Shown here in pieces: positions 1 through 7,615 of a stretch of DNA of 64,000 nucleotides. The notes beneath the pieces were generated by a model. That model had not been told where the DNA came from and made no database searches. It was given only the letters and a program-made list of their open reading frames with translations. Within the stretch, counting starts at the first letter, position 1. Every line of letters starts with the position of its first letter. The stretch covers positions 1 to 64,000 of the forward strand of contig JALFLB010000005.1 in assembly GCA_022775045.1 (NCBI GenBank), given 5' to 3'. Origin of the DNA: Agathobacter sp. Its GTDB lineage: Bacteria > Bacillota > Clostridia > Lachnospirales > Lachnospiraceae. The position numbers and the translations under genes were made by a program.

Positions 1-139
1 TAGCGGTATATTTCTGTTGCACTTTCCTTAGAGTTTCCTCCACCGGCCGTTAACCGGCATCCTGCCCTGTGAAGCCCGGACTTTCCTCACCTGCGGTCTT
101 TCGACACTTGCAGCCGCGATCACCTGTCCTGCATAATGC
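1..139 (-). ncRNA. rnpB: RNase P RNA, 5' part (cut by the window edge)
   Basis: The minus strand carries the conserved 5' core of bacterial RNase P RNA: GAGGAAAGTCCGGGCTTC (reverse complement of 71-88) and, further in, GTGCAACAGAAATATACCGC (reverse complement of 3-22). RNase P RNA is the ribozyme that trims the 5' leader of pre-tRNAs. Only about the first 140 nt are here; the rest lies before position 1. The 5' end near 139 is inferred from the promoter just upstream, not from a mapped end. Confidence 0.9.
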
Positions 140-145
140 ATCGCT

Positions 146-174
146 ACTATAACATATTTCAAAAGGTTTTGCAA
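146..174 (-). promoter_or_regulatory. sigma-A promoter of rnpB
   Basis: On the minus strand TTGCAA (169-174) is followed after 17 bp by TATAGT (146-151), close to the sigma-A consensus. It places the start of transcription near 139, at the expected 5' end of the RNase P RNA. Confidence 0.7.
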
Positions 175-219
175 ATGATAAACAGTTTGTTAAATTTATC
201 TAAAAAGATAATAGTATGC

Positions 220-248
220 TTGACGAGGTATTTGTGTGGGCGTAAGAT
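220..248 (+). promoter_or_regulatory. likely sigma-A promoter of the 281-2211 operon
   Basis: TTGACG (220-225), a 17-bp spacer and TAAGAT (243-248) lie 33 bp before the first start codon of the operon. It is divergent from the rnpB promoter. Confidence 0.55.
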
Positions 249-280
249 TCATAATAGAATTCTAGAAAAGAGGGCAGGAT

Positions 281-676
281 ATGAGAGAAAAATTGTATCG
301 TTTTATGTCGGGGAGAAATGGAGTAGATGATCTTGCAAGAGTACATTCATGGATTGTGCTGATTTTGCTGTTGTTAGCTATCTTTACAAAAATCGGTCTT
401 TTTTCGATTCTGGCTTTTGCACTGCTGATTTATATGTATTTTCGCGTCTTTTCAAAAAACACAGCCAAGCGGTATGAAGAGAATCAGAAGTATCTCAATT
501 TTCGGTACAATCGGACGGTGTCGTGGAACCGTTTTAAGAAGCGTATGGCACAGAGCAGGGATTACCGTTTTTTTAAATGTCCCACATGTAAGCAGCAGGT
601 GCGTGTGCCGAAGGGACATGGAAAGATTGAGATTACCTGCCCGAAGTGCAGGGAAACCTTTATTCGCAGAACGTAA
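281..676 (+). CDS. Small membrane protein with C-terminal zinc ribbon
   Basis: A 131-residue protein. Residues about 23-54 form a hydrophobic hairpin of one or two membrane segments. The middle (55-98) is basic and Tyr/Arg-rich. The C-terminus has a four-cysteine zinc-ribbon pattern, C100-x2-C103 and C120-x2-C123, so the ribbon should face the cytoplasm. I know no assigned function. It is first in a tight operon with a DUF5685-like protein (12 bp downstream) and a J-domain protein, which hints at a membrane-anchored assembly or quality-control role. That role is inference from position only. Confidence 0.8.
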   Translation: MREKLYRFMSGRNGVDDLARVHSWIVLILLLLAIFTKIGLFSILAFALLIYMYFRVFSKNTAKRYEENQKYLNFRYNRTVSWNRFKKRMAQSRDYRFFKCPTCKQQVRVPKGHGKIEITCPKCRETFIRRT

Positions 677-688
677 AGAGGAACTGAT

Positions 689-1531
689 ATGTTTGGATAT
701 ATCAATGTGAATGGAAAAGAATTGTCGGAAGAAAATAAGGCAGTTTACCAATCATATTACTGTGGACTTTGTCACGGATTGAAGAAGTTTTGCGGGGCGA
801 AGGGGCAGGCACTGCTGAATTATGATATGACATTTCTGGTTGTCCTTTTGACAGGTCTTTACGAACCGCAGACTACGTGCAGGGAGTTTACCTGTATGGT
901 TCACCCGATGAAGAAACGAATGGCACGCTCGAACGATATTATAGATTATGCTGCCCAGATGAATGTTTTGCTGGCATACTATAATCTTGTGGATGATTGG
1001 AAGGATGAAAAGGACTATACCAAAAAGACGCTGGCGGCTATGTATGAGAAGGATTATTTGCGGGTGAAGCAGAATTATCCGCGGCAGACACGAGCGGTCG
1101 AGAATTATATGGAAAAGCTTATGCAGTACGAGAAGGCAGAGGAGCATAACATTGACCTTGTTGCGGGGCTGACCGGAGAGATGCTTGGAGAAATATTTGC
1201 ATGGAGACAGGATGAGTGGTATGATGAGTTGAAAACTTTGGGATTCTATTTGGGTAAATTTATTTATCTGATGGATGCTTATGAGGATCGGGAGAAGGAC
1301 GATAAAAAAGACGGCTATAATCCACTGCGCTATCTTGCTACGGAGAGCGAGCAGGAATATGAGACGTTGTGTCGTCTTATGATGACGAGTATGATTTCGG
1401 AATGTGCCAAATCGTTTGAACGGCTTCCGGTTTTGCTCCATGCGGAAATTCTCCGTAATATTTTGTATTCGGGTGTGTGGTCCAAATATGAATATATTCA
1501 GCTCAAGAAAAAGAAGAGGAAAAAATCATGA
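689..1531 (+). CDS. DUF5685-like conserved protein
   Basis: A 280-residue soluble, largely helical protein that I match from memory to the DUF5685 family of Clostridia. The N-terminus has a cysteine cluster, [14 protein letters not shown] (C25, C28, C35), that could bind metal or a cofactor. Later stretches are rich in Asp/Glu/Lys/Tyr, for example [16 protein letters not shown], with the spacing of acidic pairs seen in all-helical metal or diphosphate-binding enzymes. No reaction is assigned. The start ATG at 689 follows an AGAGGA ribosome site. The stop overlaps the J-protein start by 4 bp, so translation is probably coupled. Confidence 0.75.
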   Translation: MFGYINVNGKELSEENKAVYQSYYCGLCHGLKKFCGAKGQALLNYDMTFLVVLLTGLYEPQTTCREFTCMVHPMKKRMARSNDIIDYAAQMNVLLAYYNLVDDWKDEKDYTKKTLAAMYEKDYLRVKQNYPRQTRAVENYMEKLMQYEKAEEHNIDLVAGLTGEMLGEIFAWRQDEWYDELKTLGFYLGKFIYLMDAYEDREKDDKKDGYNPLRYLATESEQEYETLCRLMMTSMISECAKSFERLPVLLHAEILRNILYSGVWSKYEYIQLKKKKRKKS

Positions 1532-2211
1532 CAGATCCATATCAGGTGCTGGGTGTGAGCCGGAGTGCCTCGGATGAGGAAATTAAAAAGGCATATCGGA
1601 CATTGAGCCGGAAATACCATCCGGATGCAAATGTGAACAATCCGAATAAGGATCAGGCGGAGGAACGATTTAAGCAGGTCCAGCAGGCCTATGATCAGAT
1701 TATGAAAGAAAAGCAGCAGGGAACTTCCGGGGCATACAGTGGCAGCAGTACAGATTACGAAACCGGAGCAGGCAGTTATCAGCAGGGACCATTTGGCGGT
1801 TTCAGTGGAACTTACTATTATGGGAATAATACGTATCGTTCACAAAGCCGTTCGGAGTCACCAAAGCTGCAGGCAGCAGTAACGTATCTGCGTAACCAAC
1901 GCTTTGCAGAGGCTCTTAATGTATTGAATTCAATACCGTTCTCTGAGAGAACCGGACAGTGGTATTATTATAGTGCTGTTGCCAATGATGGATTAGGCAA
2001 TACGGCCACAGCAATCGAGCATATCCATCGCGCACTGGATTTGGAACCGAGCAATATGGAATACCGCCAGTTCCAGCAACATATGGAATATGGCGGTATG
2101 TGGTACAGTAATATGGGACAGGATTATGAACGTCCGTACAGTAACTACAGTAATTTCTGCATGAGCCTTTTGTGTGCGCAGGCACTGTGCGCCTGCTGCA
2201 GACCTTGTTGA
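1528..2211 (+). CDS. J-domain (DnaJ-like) protein with TPR-like region
   Basis: A 227-residue protein. Residues 3-70 are a J domain with HPD at 31-33, the motif that stimulates DnaK ATPase. A Gly/Ser/Tyr/Gln-rich linker follows (about 70-115), then a helical TPR-like segment (about 118-180: [25 protein letters not shown]). The G/F-zinc-finger-substrate architecture of true DnaJ is absent, so this is a specialised co-chaperone. The last 17 residues hold six cysteines (211, 216, 221, 223, 224, 227). It overlaps the DUF5685-like gene by 4 bp (ATGA), which suggests that protein may be its client. Confidence 0.88.
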   Translation: MTDPYQVLGVSRSASDEEIKKAYRTLSRKYHPDANVNNPNKDQAEERFKQVQQAYDQIMKEKQQGTSGAYSGSSTDYETGAGSYQQGPFGGFSGTYYYGNNTYRSQSRSESPKLQAAVTYLRNQRFAEALNVLNSIPFSERTGQWYYYSAVANDGLGNTATAIEHIHRALDLEPSNMEYRQFQQHMEYGGMWYSNMGQDYERPYSNYSNFCMSLLCAQALCACCRPC

Positions 2212-2246
2212 TAAATACCTGGTTTATAGCGGACATGTGCACCCGG

Positions 2247-2675
2247 TTAGTCCGGTATTCCATCATGATCAAGGTCAAGCTCGCCATGTGCACCGATATC
2301 CATAGTATTCAGCGTGCGTCGTTTGATGCGTGCGGTCTCGGATGCCTTGAGCAGATAGGACTTGATCTCTTTGGCGTGCCTGATATGGGTAAGTTTTAGT
2401 TCCGGGTGTGTGACATCTCCGGTATAGCAGGTGATTGTTGCAACACCTACGATACGTTCGAGCAATGTCGTGTTTAATTTAACATCCTGAATCTTGTACA
2501 TATAGCAGTCATCCTCGGTTGTGTTTAGCAGGCCGCTGTCAACAGTCAGAAGGCTCGGGGTGATCGTATATTTGGTAAATGTCCAGGGAAGTCCGAAGAA
2601 AAGAATTCTTTTACGTTCGGTATATATTACGGTATCATCATCAGCTGCATTCTGCAAATTTTTTGTATCTGTCAT
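2247..2675 (-). CDS. PH-domain-like protein
   Basis: A 142-residue soluble protein. The segment from TERKRILFFGLPWTFTKYTI through the ITCYTGDVTHPELKL region resembles the bacterial PH-like (bPH2/YdbT) fold: alternating strands that begin with a promoter-like aromatic motif and end in a helix (HAKEIKSYLLKASE). No transmembrane segment is seen, unlike most bPH2 proteins. The C-terminal tail LDLDHDGIPD resembles a Ca-binding DxDxDG loop. Function is unknown. It is convergent with the J-protein operon and divergent from pyrB. Confidence 0.7.
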   Translation of the reverse strand: MTDTKNLQNAADDDTVIYTERKRILFFGLPWTFTKYTITPSLLTVDSGLLNTTEDDCYMYKIQDVKLNTTLLERIVGVATITCYTGDVTHPELKLTHIRHAKEIKSYLLKASETARIKRRTLNTMDIGAHGELDLDHDGIPD

Positions 2676-2718
2676 AGCACTTCTCCTTTATCGGTTTCAT
2701 AAAAATAATTCCAATTTT

Positions 2719-2747
2719 ATTGTAACGGAAAAACTTAAAAATGCAAA
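2719..2747 (-). promoter_or_regulatory. possible promoter of the PH-domain gene
   Basis: Minus strand: TTTGCA (2742-2747), 17 bp, TACAAT (2719-2724). Both boxes are close to sigma-A consensus, and the start codon is at 2675. Confidence 0.45.
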
Positions 2748-2757
2748 GGATTTTATC

Positions 2758-2786
2758 TTGAAATCTGTTTCTTGATATTATATGAT
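2758..2786 (+). promoter_or_regulatory. sigma-A promoter of pyrBI
   Basis: TTGAAA (2758-2763), 17 bp, TATGAT (2781-2786). Transcription would begin near 2793, leaving only about 25 nt before the pyrB ATG. That is too short for a PyrR-type attenuator, so control is probably at initiation or by CTP acting on PyrI. Confidence 0.65.
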
Positions 2787-2816
2787 AGATAAAATGTGTA
2801 AAAGAGGAGGATTAAA

Positions 2817-3734
2817 ATGCGACATTTAATGAGTCCTTTGGACTTCTCGGTCGGGGAATTGGATCAGTTGCTGGATCTGGCACAGGACATCGAGAAGAAT
2901 CCACAAAAATATGCCCATGCCTGTGATGGTAAGAAGCTTGCAACTTGTTTCTATGAGCCAAGTACAAGAACGAGATTAAGCTTTGAGGCCGCAATGTTAA
3001 ATCTTGGCGGTTCTGTGTTAGGCTTTTCCAGTGCAGATTCATCTTCAGCAGCCAAGGGCGAAAGCATCTCTGATACAATTCGTGTTATTTCCTGCTATGC
3101 AGATATATGTGCAATGCGCCACCCAAAGGAAGGCGCTGCTCTGGTAGCATCCCAGAAGTCCCTGATTCCAGTGATCAATGCCGGGGACGGTGGACATCAG
3201 CATCCAACCCAGACATTAACAGATTTAATGACAATTCGTTCTCTGAAAGGAAGACTTGGCAATATCACCATCGGTTTGTGCGGGGATTTGAAGTTTGGGC
3301 GGACGGTACACTCGTTGATCAATGCACTGATCCGGTATGAGAATGTAAAGTTTGTGTTGATCTCCCCGGAGGAGCTTCGGATTCCGGATTATATCCGTGA
3401 GGATGTGTTGGTGGCAAATCATATTGAATTTGAAGAAGTGGAGCGCCTCGAGGATGCAATGAGCCAGCTTGATGTGCTTTATATGACAAGAGTTCAGAGG
3501 GAGCGCTTTTTTAATGAGGAGGATTATATCCGTCTGAAAGACTATTATATTCTGACCAAAGATAAGATGAAACTTGCCAAAGAGGATATGCTGGTGCTAC
3601 ATCCGCTGCCTCGTGTCAATGAGATTTCGGTGGAGGTGGATGACGATCCGCGTGCTGCTTATTTCAAACAGGCACAATATGGGGTTTATGTCCGTATGGC
3701 ACTGATTCTGACGCTTTTAAATATCACAGTATAA
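2817..3734 (+). CDS. pyrB: Aspartate carbamoyltransferase catalytic subunit
   Basis: Joins carbamoyl phosphate and aspartate to carbamoyl aspartate, the committed step of pyrimidine synthesis. At 305 residues it has family-typical length. The carbamoyl-phosphate loop STRTR is at 49-53, catalytic K80 sits in the mobile 80s loop (SSSAAKGES), HQHPTQ lies around 127-132, and HPLPR sits in the C-terminal aspartate domain. AGAGGAGG sits just before the ATG. pyrI begins 11 bp downstream, so the enzyme should assemble as the catalytic/regulatory type known from enteric bacteria and Clostridia. Confidence 0.98.
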   Translation: MRHLMSPLDFSVGELDQLLDLAQDIEKNPQKYAHACDGKKLATCFYEPSTRTRLSFEAAMLNLGGSVLGFSSADSSSAAKGESISDTIRVISCYADICAMRHPKEGAALVASQKSLIPVINAGDGGHQHPTQTLTDLMTIRSLKGRLGNITIGLCGDLKFGRTVHSLINALIRYENVKFVLISPEELRIPDYIREDVLVANHIEFEEVERLEDAMSQLDVLYMTRVQRERFFNEEDYIRLKDYYILTKDKMKLAKEDMLVLHPLPRVNEISVEVDDDPRAAYFKQAQYGVYVRMALILTLLNITV

Positions 3735-3744
3735 GGAGCTTACG

Positions 3745-4197
3745 ATGTTAAATATTAGTGGAATTCATGAAGGTTTTGTTCTCGATCACATTCAGGCGGG
3801 AATGAGTCTGCAGATCTATCATGACCTGAAGCTGGACAAGCTGGATTGTTCGGTTGCCATTATTAAGAATGCGAAGAGCAATAAGATGGGAAAGAAGGAT
3901 ATCATCAAGGTGGAGTGCCCGATTGAGGCACTGGATCTGGATATTTTAGGTTTTATCGACCATAATATTACAGTCAATGTAATAAAGGGTGACAAGATTG
4001 TAGAGAAAAAGATTTTGTCACTTCCAAAGCAGGTTAAGAATGTGATTAAGTGTAAGAATCCACGCTGCGTCACTTCGATAGAGCAGGAATTGGATCAGAT
4101 TTTTCTGTTGACGGATGGAGAGAAGGAAGTGTACCGTTGCAAGTATTGTGAGGAAAAATATACAAATCCGAACAGACGCAAGATTAAGGTCGGATAG
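3745..4197 (+). CDS. pyrI: Aspartate carbamoyltransferase regulatory subunit
   Basis: A 150-residue allosteric subunit that binds nucleotides at its N-terminal domain and docks to PyrB through a zinc domain. The four zinc ligands are C103, C108, C132 and C135 (CKNPRC and CKYC). The N-terminal part (SGIHEGFVLDHIQAG) matches the effector-binding domain. A rho-independent terminator starts 5 bp after the stop, closing a two-gene pyrBI transcript. Confidence 0.97.
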   Translation: MLNISGIHEGFVLDHIQAGMSLQIYHDLKLDKLDCSVAIIKNAKSNKMGKKDIIKVECPIEALDLDILGFIDHNITVNVIKGDKIVEKKILSLPKQVKNVIKCKNPRCVTSIEQELDQIFLLTDGEKEVYRCKYCEEKYTNPNRRKIKVG

Positions 4198-4201
4198 AAG
4201 C

Positions 4202-4229
4202 GAGACGGCTTATGCCGTCTCCTTTTTTT
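4202..4229 (+). terminator. rho-independent terminator of pyrBI
   Basis: GAGACGGC (4202-4209), TTAT loop, GCCGTCTC (4214-4221), then a run of seven T (4223-4229). The hairpin overlaps the last codons and the stop of the convergent gene at 4210-4617. Confidence 0.92.
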
Positions 4230-4617
4230 GAGGCTGCCGGCAGAGCAGCTGTTCAAATAGAAGTCCTGCGATGACCCACAGAGGAAAATAGTCAAGGCGT
4301 ACCAGACCCGCAATGTTGTAGGGGGTTCCACTGTAGTCCCAGGGACATATGCCAAAAAAACGCAGGATGCTGCCGCTGAAAAATTCGCCTGCCATGATTG
4401 CCACGGCATAAAAGAAACCACGCAAAAGCATGGGCCAGTGTTTGATTTTTTTATAAATTGGACTGATCAGCGCAGCCATGCCGTAGATGGGAAACATCCA
4501 GACGGATGTATAGCCCATCAAATGGGCATCTCCATGCAGCAGTGCTCCAAAAGAGGTAAACAGAATTTCCATGCACCATCCGGTCAGTCCGCAGATCGCA
4601 AAGTTCTTCCAGTTCAT
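4210..4617 (-). CDS. Small multi-pass membrane protein (putative ABC-transporter type IV / CmpB-like)
   Basis: A 135-residue protein with about four hydrophobic segments. Pattern motifs such as GWCMEILFTS, GYTSVWMFPIYG and CPWDYSG match the PF06541-type family, often annotated 'putative ABC transporter permease' although no ATPase partner is usual. Role unknown. AAGGAG precedes the ATG on the minus strand. Its 3' end is buried in the pyrBI terminator. It is divergent from the tetrapyrrole operon. Confidence 0.75.
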   Translation of the reverse strand: MNWKNFAICGLTGWCMEILFTSFGALLHGDAHLMGYTSVWMFPIYGMAALISPIYKKIKHWPMLLRGFFYAVAIMAGEFFSGSILRFFGICPWDYSGTPYNIAGLVRLDYFPLWVIAGLLFEQLLCRQPQKKETA

Positions 4618-4720
4618 TTGTTTTGCTCCTTACGTGCTGTGTTTCATAGTTATTATTCCCCGCGGTCAAAGACAGATATACTTGCAAAATGATGGAAGGA
4701 ACTATATTATAATAGGTATT

Positions 4721-5359
4721 ATGGCGTATTTTCCAATGTTTATAAATCTTAAAAAAAAGAATTGCCTGGTCGTGGGCGGCGGACAGGTGGCACTTCGTAA
4801 AGTCCGGGTACTTTTGGATTTTGGGGCAGATATCATGGTGGTGGCTCCTGAGATTCTGCCACAAATACAGGAACTGGAAGCACAGGGGGTAAGAATCGTG
4901 AAGCGTTCCTTTTGTGAAGAGGATCTGGTCGGTTGTGTGCTTGTGGTGGCCGCCACAGATGATAATGTGCAAAATCATAAGGTGGCCCAGCTGGCTAAGG
5001 CACAAAAGATTCCGGTTAATGCGGTGGACCAGAAGGAGGACTGCACGTTTATTTTTCCTTCTTATGTGCGGCAGGACAATCTGGTTGGCGCCTTTTCAAG
5101 CGGTGGAAGCAGTCCGGTACTGACACAGTATTTGAAACAGGAACTTAAGACGGTACTGACACCGGAACTTGGACAGATGAACGAGTATATGGGGAGTATT
5201 CGGGATAAAGTAAAGGATTGCGTAGATACGGAGAGGCTTCGCAAAACAGTATACCGAAAGGTGCTTTCGATATTGTTGGAAGACGAGAAGCTGAAATTAT
5301 CAGAGGAACAATTGAATGAGATTATTGCTGAGGTTGTGCAGAATCGGGTGGATACATAG
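4721..5359 (+). CDS. Precorrin-2 dehydrogenase / sirohydrochlorin ferrochelatase-type (CysG N-terminal/Met8p family)
   Basis: NAD-dependent oxidation of precorrin-2 to sirohydrochlorin, on the way to siroheme or cobalamin. A 212-residue protein with a Rossmann GGGxxA nucleotide loop (CLVVGGGQVALRKV, about 15-28), the acidic strand end DFGADIMVVAPE, and the conserved FPSYVRQDNLVGAFSSGGSSP segment split here as FPSYVRQDNL and SSGGSSP. I chose ATG 4721 (MAYFPMF) because homologues begin this way; an upstream in-frame extension to 4571 looks non-coding. A TATAAT at 4708-4713 lies very close to this ATG. It heads the operon and is followed by hemB 12 bp later. Confidence 0.9.
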   Translation: MAYFPMFINLKKKNCLVVGGGQVALRKVRVLLDFGADIMVVAPEILPQIQELEAQGVRIVKRSFCEEDLVGCVLVVAATDDNVQNHKVAQLAKAQKIPVNAVDQKEDCTFIFPSYVRQDNLVGAFSSGGSSPVLTQYLKQELKTVLTPELGQMNEYMGSIRDKVKDCVDTERLRKTVYRKVLSILLEDEKLKLSEEQLNEIIAEVVQNRVDT

Positions 5360-5371
5360 GAGGACAGAAAA

Positions 5372-6355
5372 ATGGATCGAACCAGAAGATTGAGACAGAG
5401 CGCAGTTATGCGGAATATGGTAAGGGAAAATCATGTGCGGGTAGATGATCTAATCTACCCGATGTTTGTGATAGAAGGAGAGAATATCGTGCAGCCGGTG
5501 GAGTCAATGCCGGGAATTTGCCAGTATTCACTTGACCGGATGGCGGAGGAACTGGAACGGATTGAAAAAGCACGGATTTCGGCAATTCTTCTTTTTGGAA
5601 TTCCGCAACATAAGGATGAGGTCGGAAGCGGAGCCTACGATGAGCATGGAATTGTGCAGGAGGCAATCCGGCGAATTAAGAAGGATTATCCGAACCTGCT
5701 TGTGATTGCAGATGTATGTCTCTGTGAGTATACTTCGCACGGACACTGCGGGCTGGTTAGGGACGGCGTGATCTTAAACGATGAGACGCTTCCGCTTCTT
5801 GCGGCATCCGCGGTCAGTTACGCAAAAGCAGGGGCAGATATTGTTGCACCCAGCGATATGATGGACAAGCGTGTGCAGGTAATAAGGGAGGCCCTTGATC
5901 AGGCGGGGTTTGTGTATACGCCGATTATGTCTTACTCTGCAAAGTTCGCATCGGGGTACTATGGTCCGTTTCGGGACGCTGCGCACTCTGCACCAGGATT
6001 TGGAGATCGCAGAACCTATCAGATGGATCCGGCAAACGGGCGGGAGGCAATGCGTGAGGTGGAAGAAGATATCGCGGAGGGCGCGGATTTGATCATAGCA
6101 AAACCGGCGATGGCATATATGGATATCATTAAGGATATTCGTATGAACTGCAATATTCCGATTGTGGCCTACAATGTCAGCGGGGAGTATGCGATGGTGA
6201 AAGCAGCGTCTGCCAATGGCTGGATTGATGAGAAGAAGATCGTGATGGAGAATCTTGTTGGAATGAAGCGTGCAGGGGCAGATATGATCATTACCTATCA
6301 TGCGCTTGAGGCCGCAAAGTGGATTCGGGAGGAGGAGAACGAAGGTGGCAGATAA
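5372..6355 (+). CDS. hemB: Delta-aminolevulinic acid dehydratase (porphobilinogen synthase)
   Basis: Condenses two 5-aminolevulinate molecules into porphobilinogen. A 327-residue protein of usual length. It has the zinc-type cysteine site DVCLCEYTSHGHCG (about residues 117-130), the two Schiff-base lysines in SYSAKFASGYYGPFRDAA and LIIAKPAMAY, and the family pattern NENG replaced by the expected DDE-type loops. AGGAGGAC precedes the ATG. The last 11 bp overlap the GTG start of hemL. Confidence 0.97.
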   Translation: MDRTRRLRQSAVMRNMVRENHVRVDDLIYPMFVIEGENIVQPVESMPGICQYSLDRMAEELERIEKARISAILLFGIPQHKDEVGSGAYDEHGIVQEAIRRIKKDYPNLLVIADVCLCEYTSHGHCGLVRDGVILNDETLPLLAASAVSYAKAGADIVAPSDMMDKRVQVIREALDQAGFVYTPIMSYSAKFASGYYGPFRDAAHSAPGFGDRRTYQMDPANGREAMREVEEDIAEGADLIIAKPAMAYMDIIKDIRMNCNIPIVAYNVSGEYAMVKAASANGWIDEKKIVMENLVGMKRAGADMIITYHALEAAKWIREEENEGGR

Positions 6356-7613
6356 GAAGTCAGAAGAACTGTATGAGAGAGCAAAAAAGCGTCTGCCGGG
6401 AGGGGTGAACAGTCCGGTGCGTGCCTATCAGGCAGTGGGACGTACCCCGCGTTTTATCCGGACGGCAAAGGGATCTCATATCATTGATGTGGATGGCAAT
6501 GATATGATTGATTATGTCTGTTCCTGGGGACCAGGAATTTTAGGACATGCCGATTCCCGTGTGGTGGAAAAAGTGAAAGCCGCCTGTGATGACGGATTAA
6601 CTTACGGTGCGCCGACGGAGCGGGAAGTGGAGATGGCCGAATTACTGGAAAAGCTGGTGCCATCCATGGAAGTCAGCCGACTGGTAAGTTCCGGAACAGA
6701 GGCGACAATGAGCGCAATCCGTGTGGCACGAGGATTTACACACCGTGATAAGATTATTAAATTCCGCGGCTGTTATCACGGGCATTCGGACGGACTTCTG
6801 GTGAAGGCAGGCTCTGCAGCGCTGACGACATCAGTACCTGACAGTGCAGGGGTACCGGCTGATTTTACCAGACATACGCTGGTGGCAGAGTATAACAATC
6901 CAGAGAGTGTGGAGGCACTTTTTGCGGCGAATCCGAAGGACATTGCCGCTGTCATCGTGGAGCCGGTTGCAGCAAATATGGGAGTAGTCCTGCCAAAGAC
7001 CGGTTTTTTAGAGTTCCTCAGGGAGATTACGGAGCGCTATGGTGCCCTGTTGATTTTCGACGAGGTGATTACCGGATTTCGACTTGCACTCGGCGGGGCA
7101 CAGGAATACTTTCACATTAAGCCGGATCTGTCCACGTTTGGAAAAATTATTGGTGGAGGAATGCCGGTGGGCGCATATGGTGGCAGAGAGGAAATTATGC
7201 GCTATGTCTCTCCGGATGGACCGGTTTATCAGGCGGGAACCCTTTCCGGTAATCCGATTGCAACTGCTGCAGGACTTGCAACCCTTCGGATTCTGGAAGC
7301 GGATCCCGGCATTTATAACAGGCTGGAACAACGCGCTGGAACACTTGCGGATGCAGTGCGGGAGGCTGCCGGAGAGCGAGTGACCGTCAATCAGATAGGT
7401 TCGTTGATGAGCATTTTCTTCACAGATCAGGTAGTGGAAGATTATGCGTCAGCAACGAGTGCAGATACGAAAGCCTATGCAGATTATTTCGGTTTCTTGT
7501 TGGATCATGGAATTTATGTAGCACCTTCGCAGTTTGAGGCGATGTTTATCTCAGATGCACATACACAGGAGGATCTGGATCGGACGATCCAGGTGATGAA
7601 GGATTACTTTTAA
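6345..7613 (+). CDS. hemL: Glutamate-1-semialdehyde 2,1-aminomutase
   Basis: PLP enzyme converting glutamate-1-semialdehyde to 5-aminolevulinate. A 422-residue protein from a GTG start at 6345, chosen because GGAGGAG (6330-6336) sits 8 bp before it and the protein then begins ADKKSEELYERAKK as in the family; the longer reading from 6300 has no homologous N-terminus. The PLP lysine lies in STFGKIIGGGMPVGAYGG, near residue 265. It overlaps hemB by 11 bp and is followed 2 bp later by hemA, its substrate-channelling partner. Confidence 0.97.
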   Translation: MADKKSEELYERAKKRLPGGVNSPVRAYQAVGRTPRFIRTAKGSHIIDVDGNDMIDYVCSWGPGILGHADSRVVEKVKAACDDGLTYGAPTEREVEMAELLEKLVPSMEVSRLVSSGTEATMSAIRVARGFTHRDKIIKFRGCYHGHSDGLLVKAGSAALTTSVPDSAGVPADFTRHTLVAEYNNPESVEALFAANPKDIAAVIVEPVAANMGVVLPKTGFLEFLREITERYGALLIFDEVITGFRLALGGAQEYFHIKPDLSTFGKIIGGGMPVGAYGGREEIMRYVSPDGPVYQAGTLSGNPIATAAGLATLRILEADPGIYNRLEQRAGTLADAVREAAGERVTVNQIGSLMSIFFTDQVVEDYASATSADTKAYADYFGFLLDHGIYVAPSQFEAMFISDAHTQEDLDRTIQVMKDYF

Positions 7614-7615
7614 AG

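Noticed and set aside
2787-2816. Pyrimidine attenuator upstream of pyrB
   Set aside because: The predicted leader is only about 25 nt and has no hairpin.
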